Assembly (NCBI GenBank): GCA_007695195.1
Contig: REEG01000186.1
Location: 1 to 55,891 of the forward strand
Source of the DNA: Gemmatimonadales bacterium
GTDB taxonomy: Bacteria; Gemmatimonadota; Gemmatimonadetes; Longimicrobiales; Gaopeijiaceae
Reading direction: 5' to 3'
Length of the DNA: 55,891 bases
Under the pieces are notes generated by a model, which was not told the DNA's origin, did no database searches, and was given only the letters and a program-made list of their open reading frames with translations. The first letter of the stretch is position 1, and the number at the start of each line of letters is the position of its first letter. The position numbers and the translations under genes were made by a program. Positions 1 through 7,306 of the stretch are shown here, one piece after another.

Positions 1-1
1 T

Positions 2-49
2 GGCCTCGTTGGCCTTGAGGAGATCATCCGGGACCGTCCGGCGATGTAG
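2..49 (+). CDS. Possible C-terminal end of an upstream gene (partial)
   Basis: Frame 2 reads GLVGLEEIIRDRPAM and stops at TAG 47-49. It is followed at 67-86 by a hairpin (CCCCCGG, 6-nt loop, CCGGGGG) and a TCTTCAGTTCTCC stretch, as expected just after a gene. Only 15 codons are visible, so no function can be given and a chance open frame is quite possible. Confidence 0.25.
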   Translation, partial: GLVGLEEIIRDRPAM

Positions 50-75
50 TGAGCTGGCCGGTTCGTCCCCCGGCT

Positions 76-110
76 ATCTCCGGGGGTCTTCAGTTCTCCA
101 TAAAGAGAAG
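76..110 (+). repeat. Direct repeat copy A (pairs with 2020-2055)
   Basis: About 35 bp matching the stretch at 2020-2055 at roughly 31 of 36 aligned positions, by eye. Both copies share the core CCGGGGGTCTT, then GTTCTCCATAAA, then AGAAG. This copy overlaps the hairpin at 67-86. The two copies lie on either side of the AAA-ATPase/winged-helix gene in the same orientation. Confidence 0.55.
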
Positions 111-287
111 CCCGACAAGGCCAAGACCTTGCAGGACTTAACTTTACGGGGTAATTCTCGCACTGGAGAGCATCGACGCGAGGGCTGGGGGGCGGCTGGG
201 TCGAACCGGCCGTCACACGGAAGAGACAACGCCCCAAAGGCCTTCTCCCACGAGGGATGTCTTACCCTCCCCTCGTCTAACCAAAGT

Positions 288-330
288 CGGGACGGTCGGA
301 TTCGAACCGGTGGACATGGATGCGCCAACC
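288..330 (-). other. tRNA-like 3' fragment (T-arm motif)
   Basis: Read on the minus strand this contains GGTTCGAATCC, the classical T-loop motif with its G-C closing pairs, then a run resembling an acceptor strand (ACCGTCCCGAC). The rest of the T stem pairs poorly. No complementary 5' acceptor strand was found within 100 bp, so this is not an intact tRNA. It may be an integration remnant or chance. Confidence 0.25.
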
Positions 331-449
331 CATTGTGGTTCAATGGTATATCTCTTTCGCTGCGACGAGCTGTGTGACAAGATCAGATTGAGTTCCTGAG
401 ATATTGGGCTAGCCGGGTGTACAGGCGGCTTACCCCGCTCCTTTTCGGA

Positions 450-537
450 ATCAAGGGCCATTACACCGCACCCCTTGATCCACCAAATATCAAGAGGTGT
501 CCTATTGATCAAGGTCTTGGGGTTGTTGCCTCTTGAT
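450..537 (+). promoter_or_regulatory. Cluster of five ATCAAG/CTTGAT half-sites upstream of the AAA-ATPase gene
   Basis: ATCAAG occurs at 450-455, 489-494 and 508-513, and CTTGAT at 474-479 and 532-537. The middle pair forms an imperfect inverted repeat, CACCCCTTGAT (469-479) against ATCAAGAGGTG (489-499), 10 of 11 positions matching around a 9-nt spacer. The 505-513 site includes the palindrome TTGATCAA. The last site touches the possible TTG/ATG starts. Such spacing fits an operator bound by a dimeric HTH protein; autoregulation by the adjacent winged-helix product is an inference. Confidence 0.5.
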
Positions 538-547
538 GGAGTTCGGC

Positions 548-1828
548 ATGTACGACCTGTGGTCCCTCTTTGGCTTGCGGGAGAGCCCCTTCTTCCAGGA
601 CACCCTGGCACCCGGAAGTCCTTCCCCTACCGAGCTCTTCGTCGGGCGAAAGGCTGAGAGCGACCGGATCCTTCTGCACGTCGCCAGCTCGCCGTCAAGC
701 CGGCAGGTACTTCACGGCCCGCCGGGGATCGGCAAGACCACGTTGGCTCAGCATGCGAAGGGACTCCTGTGGAAGGAGAACTACATCGTCCGCTGGCGCT
801 CCATCGCGGTGGTGGCCGGACAGGGGGCGCCCGCGCTGCTGGTCGACATTCTCGCCTCGGTCCATGAGGCCGTTCTGGCGGCCCGGCCCGCGTTCTCAAA
901 GGAGGAGCCGATGGAGGCGGCTCGCGGCCTTGTCCGTTCTTTTCGGCAGACGTCCGGGGGCGGCGGGATCTCGGTCTTTGGCAGCGGGGCACAGGCCTCG
1001 ACCCAGACACAGTACATACGCCCCGTGGAGGCAGGCGTGCTCCAGGAGGCATGGCGTCTCCTGCTCGATATCGTAGGTCTCGTGTGCGGAAAACACGAGG
1101 CTGATGGGGTGGTGGTCCACCTCAATAACCTCGAGAACCTCACGTCGTCAGACAGCATGGAGGCGGCGGCCCGAACCTTCCGGGACCTCCGTGACCTGTT
1201 CCTGGTTCCGAACCTCCACTGGCTCGTGGTCGGCACATCCGACGAGACTCTCGGCATCCTGGGGTCGTACCCACAGGTACGGAGTGTTTTCCTGCCGTCT
1301 CATCCGCCGCTAGCTCCGTTGTCGACGGACGACTTTCTAGGCCTCCTTCATGCCCGCTACGAGTTCCTGGTGGAGAAGAAGAGCCGTGAGATTGTGTTGC
1401 CGGTAGAGGATGAGGCGGCGGCGGCCGTTTACTCGCTTTTCCGTGGCGATCTGCGAGGGGCCCTCCGCACCCTGGAGCAGGGCTGCCTGTCCCTCGCGGG
1501 CCTCACTGAGGGGGAGCCTGTGCGGCCCCTGCGATTCGAGGAGATCCTCGCGACACTTCGGCCGGTGTACGAAGCGGAAATGCTAGCCGACCTCTCCGCC
1601 ACGATGATCGGGCGGATGCGGGAGATCGCCGAGGCACATGGAGAGGGCGTGACCCAGGGCGATCTGAGGGAAGCGTGGGACGTAACCCCTCAAAGGGTCT
1701 CGCAGGTTGTCGGTCAGTTGGAGCAGCGCGGTTATCTGCGGCAGCTCGATGTGGAGGGGCGTGCGAAAGTGTATTCTCTCACCGGAACAGGTCGCATCGC
1801 CCTCGGTCTAACAGGGTCGGGCGGCTGA
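548..1828 (+). CDS. AAA-type P-loop ATPase with C-terminal winged-helix domain
   Basis: A 426-residue protein. The N-terminal ATPase has a clear Walker A (GPPGIGKTT, about residue 60) and a second nucleotide-site segment, VVVHLNNLENL, where the usual Walker B acidic pair is replaced by Asn-Asn-x-Glu. The last 75 residues look like a MarR/Orc1-type winged helix (VTQGDLREAWDVTPQRVSQV, then a wing ending in KVYSLT). The architecture recalls Orc1/Cdc6-like and ExeA-like regulators, but I cannot name the exact family. ATG 548 is preferred because GGAG lies six bases upstream; TTG 533 and ATG 536 are in frame and have no Shine-Dalgarno. It sits alone, flanked by direct repeats and behind an array of half-sites, suggesting a self-regulating accessory gene. 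The role, whether DNA binding, defence or plasmid-like maintenance, is unknown. Confidence 0.8.
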   Translation: MYDLWSLFGLRESPFFQDTLAPGSPSPTELFVGRKAESDRILLHVASSPSSRQVLHGPPGIGKTTLAQHAKGLLWKENYIVRWRSIAVVAGQGAPALLVDILASVHEAVLAARPAFSKEEPMEAARGLVRSFRQTSGGGGISVFGSGAQASTQTQYIRPVEAGVLQEAWRLLLDIVGLVCGKHEADGVVVHLNNLENLTSSDSMEAAARTFRDLRDLFLVPNLHWLVVGTSDETLGILGSYPQVRSVFLPSHPPLAPLSTDDFLGLLHARYEFLVEKKSREIVLPVEDEAAAAVYSLFRGDLRGALRTLEQGCLSLAGLTEGEPVRPLRFEEILATLRPVYEAEMLADLSATMIGRMREIAEAHGEGVTQGDLREAWDVTPQRVSQVVGQLEQRGYLRQLDVEGRAKVYSLTGTGRIALGLTGSGG

Positions 1829-2019
1829 GCGATCTGGGGCGTCCGAACGGTCGGGATCCTGGGACCGGACGCGGAGGTCGTGGAGGCCCCGGAATTGGCG
1901 GAAGTCGACGAGGTGTTGGGGATCCGGATCACGACGGGCGGCTACCACTGTTGTTCGCGGAAGGGGCCGCGGCCTTCCCCACTGTGACAGAGTGTGACAA
2001 GACCGCCCCTCAGGACGAT

Positions 2020-2055
2020 ATCCCCGGGGGTCTTTGGTTCTCCATAAAAAAGAAG
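2020..2055 (+). repeat. Direct repeat copy B (pairs with 76-110)
   Basis: The second copy of the roughly 35-bp repeat, same orientation as copy A and about 190 bp past the end of the AAA-ATPase gene. It keeps the core CCGGGGGTCTT and GTTCTCCATAAA, with one extra A in the A-run. The surrounding 1829-2555 interval holds no gene I can support. Confidence 0.55.
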
Positions 2056-2432
2056 ACAGTCAATACTAAATTCTTGCCGCTCCTGCGCGGCCGCTCCTCT
2101 CCGGACCCGGACGCGCGCTCCTGCAACCTTCGCGCACCTCGGAACCCGAGTCCTCCCAACGCGACAGGCGGTGACGAGGACATTTCGCTGCATGACATCT
2201 CAGGGAAGTGCGGTCCTGGGCGAAATGAAACCAGCCAAGGTAAGGGATCAGGCGGAATAAGCCGGCGAGTCACTCGACGGGAAGATGGTGTCTTGCGTAC
2301 CTGAGAGGGAGAACGTAAGGCGGAAAGCGGGTGGGGAACGGATCGGGCCGTTACAGGTGCCGCATGAACAAGGACGGTATCATATGGCAGGCCGAAGACT
2401 GAAAAGACTCGGCGATCCCGGTACCTTCAGTC

Positions 2433-2480
2433 CGGGAGCCGGGAGCCGGGAGCCGGGAGCCGGGAGCCGGGAGCCGGGAG
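2433..2480 (+). repeat. Minisatellite: six tandem CGGGAGC units plus a degenerate seventh
   Basis: Six exact 7-bp units run from 2433 to 2474, followed by CGGGGGA. The 7-bp period does not preserve a reading frame over one unit, and no recognisable protein spans it, so it is best seen as an intergenic slippage-prone repeat. Confidence 0.9.
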
Positions 2481-2555
2481 CCGGGGGACACAGCTGGCCT
2501 TCGAGCTCGGTGCCACCAGCCGCTTGGTGCCATCCGAAACGTTGTTTCCGCACCT

Positions 2556-2765
2556 GTGGGCGAGTCAGACTGCCTGCGCGACAAACACATCAGGGACGCG
2601 ATTCACGAACTTTCGCCTGCCCAGCGAGAGGTGGTGAGGTTGCGGTGCCATGGCTGGAGGTTGTGCGAGATTGCCGAGGCGACCGGGCGGTCACCCGATA
2701 CGGTCCGGCAACATTGGTATCGTGCGAAGGCAAAGCTCGACCAGGCACTCGGAACTCTGCGCTAG
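2556..2765 (+). CDS. Sigma-70 region 4-like HTH protein (stand-alone or remnant)
   Basis: A 69-codon frame from GTG 2556. Residues 20-65 match the region 4 helix-turn-helix of ECF-type sigma factors: SPAQREVVRLRCHGW, then EIAEATGRSPDTVRQH and an RAKAKLDQAL tail. This helix-turn-helix recognises the -35 element in intact sigma factors. No region 2 is visible upstream; instead there is a minisatellite and unrecognisable sequence, so this is most likely the 3' end of a deleted ECF sigma gene. A small genuine HTH protein remains possible. No strong ribosome binding site precedes the GTG. The next gene begins about 190 bp downstream. Confidence 0.5.
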   Translation: MGESDCLRDKHIRDAIHELSPAQREVVRLRCHGWRLCEIAEATGRSPDTVRQHWYRAKAKLDQALGTLR

Positions 2766-2956
2766 CCGCCCAAGCGGTTCCTTTCGGGGGCGCCGTTCTG
2801 GGGGGTGGGCGAGGTCATTCGCCATGCCCATGTAAACGAATCGTGCGTGCTGGTACCACTGGTATGGAGAGCCGGGAGTCCGAAGCATTGATCACGCCCG
2901 GCCGACTCCGGAAGGCCCGGGGTGAAACGACGACCTCATCACCAGGAGGTGGTTTC

Positions 2957-3436
2957 ATGAACCGTTTCAAGGTTGCACAGGCCTTTGTTGTGATCCTCGC
3001 GCTGTGTTCGCTCGGGTTCCTTGCCGCGCCTGTGGCGGCGCAGTCGTGCGAGGTGTGCTCGGAAGGGGACTACGGCGGGGTTACCGTCCATTGGTGGCAT
3101 GGGTCAGATGGCTGTCTTCCGGACAATTCCAACTGCTTTGCGTGCTCTAGTCAGCATTGTGGCGATCCGACCGTTCCCCACGCGGACCCCTGCCCTGACG
3201 TCGGGTGCAACGTGACGGTGTGGTCCGTGGTCGACCCCGTAGAGACGGAGGACGGATTCCCGACCTCCACACAGACGCCCGCTCCTGTCACAGGCTTCGT
3301 GTACGGATACCTGCTGGAGATCCATCCCGGTTCTTGTGGGACGGTTGAGGGCGCGCCCGAAGTGGCGGGACTTGAGGCTCGAAGTCGCACGATGGCGGAT
3401 GACCGCCAGCCCTCGAGCCTCGAAGTATCCGGATGA
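2957..3436 (+). CDS. Secreted cysteine-rich hypothetical protein
   Basis: A 159-residue protein with a clear Sec signal peptide: a short basic start (MNRFK), a hydrophobic core and cleavage near APVAAQS (about residue 30). The mature part is Cys-rich (CEVC, GC, NC, AC, HC, PC, GC, SC), mostly in the first 70 residues, suggesting disulfides or metal binding outside the cytoplasm. AGGAGGTGG at 2943-2951 is a near-perfect ribosome binding site and fixes ATG 2957. A longer open frame runs in from 2285 but crosses the minisatellite and non-coding-like sequence, so it is rejected. The TGA overlaps the next ATG (ATGA), implying coupled translation with the beta-propeller gene. I do not recognise the family. 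Confidence 0.75.
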   Translation: MNRFKVAQAFVVILALCSLGFLAAPVAAQSCEVCSEGDYGGVTVHWWHGSDGCLPDNSNCFACSSQHCGDPTVPHADPCPDVGCNVTVWSVVDPVETEDGFPTSTQTPAPVTGFVYGYLLEIHPGSCGTVEGAPEVAGLEARSRTMADDRQPSSLEVSG

Positions 3437-4497
3437 GGAGCCTCCTCTGGGTTGGCTTGTTCTGGGTAATGCCCGGTACCCTTGTCGGCCAGGAGCTGGG
3501 CCCGCCGGGGTGCGACGGATGTAGAATCCAGCTGGAGGGGGTTGTATCCACCGGAAGCAGAGAGGATCCGATGAGCTTTGCCCTTCCTGCGTGGGTTGCG
3601 AGCGTGGAGGATGGCCGATTGTTCATCGTCTCTCCGGGGCTGGGGTCGCCCGGCGTGCTCACCTACGACCCGGACGGCGCCTTCTCCGGTCTCTGGGGGT
3701 CCGGTCAGGGACCGGGAGAGTTTCAGGGTGCCGCGAGGATCCTGACGGCATCCGGCGACGTCCTCGTGCAAGACCTCACGACCCTGATCCATGTGCTCTC
3801 ACCCGACCGTGAGCTGCGGCGATACATCCGCGGCGTGCCAATCGCCTCCACCAGTCCGGTTGCCCTCTCGGACACTGTTCTCGCGGTGCCGAGGCGGGTT
3901 GAGGCTGGCGAGCGTCCTGTTCAGCTCTTCGACCTCCGATCCGGAGAGCGGATCGGTGCGGCCGGCCCGCTGCGGGGCCCGGATCAGGAACAGGTTCCGG
4001 TCCATGTGGCGTCATCACGAGGAGGTGGGCTCTGGGTCGGCACTCGGCCCGGCCGGTTCGAGCACTGGACCCTCGAGTCCGACGAGCCATCCATCCGCCT
4101 GCGGTTAGAGGACGCTTGGCTCCGTTCACTGGATCCGGCCCGCCGGCCCACGATGGACCTGGCCGATGCCGTCCGTGATGTTCACCTATGGGAGGACCCG
4201 GACACCGGTTGGCTCTGGGTCCTCGCTGTGGTGCTTGCGCCAGGCGAAACCGGGATGCCCGAGGTCGAGCCCGGCGCCCCACTCCCGGCCGATTTTTTCA
4301 GCCCCCGGCGGATGGAGCGGACGATGAACACCGTGTTGAGCGTCGTCGATCCCCTGGAACGGGTGGTCCTTGCCAACGTGGTCCTGAACCTGGTGGCCTG
4401 GCAGTTCGTCGAGGACGGTCAGGTGGTGGCCTTCCGGGAGGACGAAGATGGATTTCAGTGGGCCGAGGTCCTCACCTTCACACTCCACGGTCGGTGA
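3433..4497 (+). CDS. Secreted 6-bladed beta-propeller-like protein
   Basis: A 354-residue protein starting in an ATGA overlap with the preceding gene. It has an N-terminal signal sequence (RSLLWVGLFWVMPGTLVGQ). The segment around residue 95 contains GSGQGPGEFQ, the G-x-GPGEF motif typical of a large family of exported 6-bladed propellers. The propeller fold and extracytoplasmic location are inferred from this motif and the repeated short hydrophobic beta stretches (LWVGTRPGRF, WLWVLAVVLAP). No catalytic residues are recognisable. Coupling to the Cys-rich secreted protein suggests the two act together on the cell surface or in the periplasm. After it, 4498-4679 contains nothing I can support. 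Confidence 0.7.
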   Translation: MRSLLWVGLFWVMPGTLVGQELGPPGCDGCRIQLEGVVSTGSREDPMSFALPAWVASVEDGRLFIVSPGLGSPGVLTYDPDGAFSGLWGSGQGPGEFQGAARILTASGDVLVQDLTTLIHVLSPDRELRRYIRGVPIASTSPVALSDTVLAVPRRVEAGERPVQLFDLRSGERIGAAGPLRGPDQEQVPVHVASSRGGGLWVGTRPGRFEHWTLESDEPSIRLRLEDAWLRSLDPARRPTMDLADAVRDVHLWEDPDTGWLWVLAVVLAPGETGMPEVEPGAPLPADFFSPRRMERTMNTVLSVVDPLERVVLANVVLNLVAWQFVEDGQVVAFREDEDGFQWAEVLTFTLHGR

Positions 4498-4679
4498 TCG
4501 AGGGGCACGCACGAGATGTCCAGGAAAAGGACATCCAAACGCCCTCTCGGGGGCGGAGGCGAGGCAATACGCGGCATCTGGCCGAGCAACCGGCCGAGAA
4601 GTGGGTGATGGCGGGGGTGTCTACAGGCGAGGGAGGCGCGGCAGAGCAGCCGAAGGGGCGGTGGACGAGTCGCCATGGA

Positions 4680-5634
4680 AGCCGGGGTCCGGAAGGATGT
4701 TTGGATGCGCGGTTGGAGGCAGCCTGGTGCCGAGGACCGGGGGCCGGAGGAGGGGACGGAGCCGTAGCTCAGGCCTCCCAGTCTTCGGGAGTGGACTGAT
4801 CGAACTCGAACCCGTGTGGAGTTCGGCCTGGGGAGGGGCGGGAGCGTGGAGCCGCTCGAGGGCCCGAGGCCCCCGAGCACAGTAGCGAACGAGCCTCTCC
4901 AGACCCGCTCGGTCCTCGCCCTCGATGCGGACGGAGCCGTCCACGGAGAACCCGGGCGACTGGGCTCATCTCGCAGGCTGAGCAGGTATCCGCCCGGCTC
5001 GCGAGCCGAAGGCGAGTCAACCCGCCGGTCCCGCGCCCGACCCGCCTTCGGCGTGTGCCCTGCATGTCCGCCACCGTGGTGGGGTCCAGGAGGCCACGCC
5101 GGGTGAACCACCGCAGGGCGCGAAGCTGCACCGTGCGGGCCAGGGCTTCTGCATCGCGGGCCGCGAGGCCGGTGGCTTCATGGAAGTGGATCTGAGCGCC
5201 CTGAGGAAAATGCCGAGCACCCCACGCGCCACCTGGGGCGTCTGGTGTAGGAAGGGCCGAAGTCGCTTGGGTACGGACAGCACCCACTGCCGGACGAGGA
5301 GGTGCGGGACGACCTCGTCGGTCAGGTGCGCGGCCACATCCGCCATGCGCCGTGCGTTGCAGGAAGGGCAGACGCCCCGACCCTTGCAGGAGAACGCCAG
5401 AAGGCGGTTGTGCCCACAGTCTGAGCAGCGTATGCGCGCGAACCCGTGGGCCAAGATCCCGCACCGCAGATAGCTGCGGAAGTCACGCTCCACCCATGCG
5501 GGGACACCCCATCCCATGGAGTCGGCCTCCTGCGCCTCGGCAAGGAAGGTCTCCAGGTGATGCTGGACCACCAGGGGGGACCTCTCAGTTGGTCGACGGG
5601 CGCGGTAGACGGCGCCCGCGGGACGATACGTCGA
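4680..5634 (-). pseudogene. IS91-family transposase, degraded
   Basis: Read leftward, pieces in different frames reconstruct an IS91/IS801-type rolling-circle transposase. The N-terminal zinc-binding part is at about 5634-5250 (CGILAHGFARIRCSDCGHNR, then CKGRGVCPSCNARRM). A middle part lies at about 5230-5060 (ARTVQLRALRWFTRRGLLDP). The C-terminal piece is at about 4944-4700 (SVRIEGEDRAGLERLVRYCA). Moving between pieces needs at least two frameshifts, and the C-terminal piece fades out without a clean end. I see no intact ori/ter ends. The enzyme cannot be functional. Confidence 0.8.
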
Positions 5635-5718
5635 CGCTGCGCGGGAGGCCGAACATCGGCGGGCGGTATGAGAAGGGGCTGGGGCACGCGAGTCCATCTC
5701 CCAAGCCACCGGAGCCCC

Positions 5719-6356
5719 GCGTGCCGTGCGCTCTCGGTGTCCAGAGCCACGTTCTACCGTCGCCTCAGGCCCTCCACCGGGCATCAGCAGCCCCGTCCGA
5801 CCTCTGCCCGAGCTCTGAGCGAGGCCGAACGAGACCGGGTCTTCGACACCCTGTGTTCCGAGCGGTTCGCGGATCGGTCCCCCGGCGAGGTGGCGGCCAC
5901 GCTGCTCGACGAAGGCACCTACCTCTGCTCGGAGCGCACCATTATCGCGTCCTGGCCCCCCGAGTGGCTGTGCAGGAGCGCCGACCGCAGCGCAGTCACC
6001 CCGAGTACACGAAGCCGGAGCTGGTGGCCACGGCCCCGAACCAGGTCTGGTCCTGGGATATCACCCGGCTTCCGGGACCCACGAAGATGACCAGTCAGGG
6101 GACGGCTCAACTCCTGGCCGACCTCGGCGTGACCCGCTTCCTCTCCCGACCTCAGGTCTCCGATGACAACCCATTTTCGCAGGCCCAGTTCAAGACCCTC
6201 AAGTACCATTCGTCCTTTACTGGCCGCTTTGACCATCAGGACCACGCCAAGACGTTCTGCCGGTCCTTCTTCCCCTGGTATAACGCCGAGCACCGCCATG
6301 GGGGCATATCCATGCTGACCCCGGACGATCTCGGGGTGGGGAGGGACGTGCCGTGA
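5719..6356 (+). pseudogene. IS3-family transposase (OrfB), frameshifted with internal deletion
   Basis: The N-terminal part (LSVSRATFYRRL, then GEVAATLLDEGTYLCSERT) is in one frame up to about 5940. After a frameshift the catalytic part continues with KPELVATAPNQVWSWDITRL, which carries the first DDE Asp. The sequence then jumps directly from GPTK to MTSQGTAQLLADLGVTRF, so roughly 60 residues including the second catalytic Asp are missing. The C-terminal end (FFPWYNAEHRHGG, with the final Glu) is present and stops at 6354-6356. It lies next to the IS91 remnant and runs into the Fic pseudogene, whose 3' end it appears to have removed. Confidence 0.85.
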
Positions 6357-6985
6357 GTTCCGAATGTAGACGGGGGTCGTGCGACGCCCGGCGAGCTGGG
6401 CCTGGTCGAGAATCCCCACGGCCACCGCCGGCTGGAAGAGCTCGCGGTACCATGCCCGGTGCTGCTCCTCCGTCACCGCGGCGCCGTACGCGGCTGGATC
6501 TGGGGAATGGGCCGGTCCGTCTCGAGCGGGTCGCTTTCCCGGACGCGATGCCCTGCTTGAGCCATGGTGGCCGCGATCTCGTCGGCCATGGCCTGCCGAC
6601 CGGTTCGATGCAGGCCGCCTACCAGTCTCCCGGCTACGACGGTTCGATCCTCCTCAAGCAGATGGACGAGGAGTTCGGAGGGGTCCCGAATGCCGATCAG
6701 AGCGACCTGTGCCTCGACCGGGCGCTGCTGGAAGAAGCTGGGCTACGCCCGCACCAGCGCCGCTCCCGGGGTGAGCAGCCTGAGCCCATCCCCATCGGTC
6801 AGATGGACGGATGCGGGAAAGGAGCTCACCCGGTAGTCGAACAGACTCGTTCCGGAGGGGAGGTCGATGGTGTGGTTGGTCCCTTCGAGAGCGTGGACCA
6901 CGACCTGCCGTGGAACGTCCGTCGCACCCGAGTGGATGAGAAGCGAGACCTCGGGAGACAGATGCCAGGCCTCTCCGAAGCGCGA
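6340..6985 (-). pseudogene. Fic-family protein with AbiEi-like N-terminal region, broken
   Basis: Reading leftward from about 6985, the frame gives an AbiEi-like stretch (VPRQVVVHALEGTNHTIDL, then DGDGLRLLTPGAALVRA). An in-frame TAG interrupts it near 6745. The same frame resumes (PVEAQVALIGIRD, then GRQAMADEIAATMAQAGH). A frameshift plus a large deletion follow, after which the part just before a Fic core appears (EQHRAWYRELFQPAVAVGIL, then PVYIRNSRHVPP) and breaks at the IS3 remnant. The Fic catalytic motif (HPFxxGNGR) is absent. Fic enzymes AMPylate target proteins; this copy is dead. Family assignment comes from remembered family patterns and is fairly sure for the Fic half, less so for the N-terminal half. 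Confidence 0.65.
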
Positions 6986-6989
6986 AGAG

Positions 6990-7306
6990 CACGGAAGCTC
7001 CGAACGAAACGAGGCGCGCAGGCATACAAACAGCACAGCCAGGTGGAGGCGGTCTTCGGCCAGATGGAGATGCGAGGGCTGAACACCTTCCTGCTCCGCG
7101 GGAAGAAGGGTGCAGGTGGAGAGTGGGCACTCTTCAGCGCAACCCATAATCTCCTGAAGCTGTGGCGCTCCAACTGGCGCCGCCTGATCCCCTCGGTCCC
7201 CCTCAGCCGGCACCCGCCTGAGGGCCTGAGCCCTTTTGGGCCTCACATCCAGCGATCGGCCCAAGCCACGGGCCGCCCGTCCGCCTTCCCCCCTCCATCA
7301 GAATAG
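6990..7306 (+). pseudogene. IS1182-like transposase, C-terminal remnant
   Basis: About 100 residues. The recognisable part is YKQHSQVEAVFGQMEMRGLN, LLRGKKGAGGEWALFSATHN and LLKLWRSNWRR, the C-terminal end of IS1182/IS5-type DDE transposases including the last catalytic Glu (VEAVFGQ). Everything upstream is missing and replaced by the antisense Fic pseudogene. The tail overlaps the 3' end of the AAA/DUF234 pseudogene by a few bases. Confidence 0.7.

Noticed and set aside
2433-2480. CRISPR array
   Set aside because: The repeat is a contiguous 7-bp tandem without spacers.
2285-2956. Long frame running in from 2285 to the Cys-rich secreted protein
   Set aside because: It crosses the minisatellite and unrelated sequence, and the ribosome binding site at 2943-2951 plus the signal peptide mark ATG 2957 as the real start.
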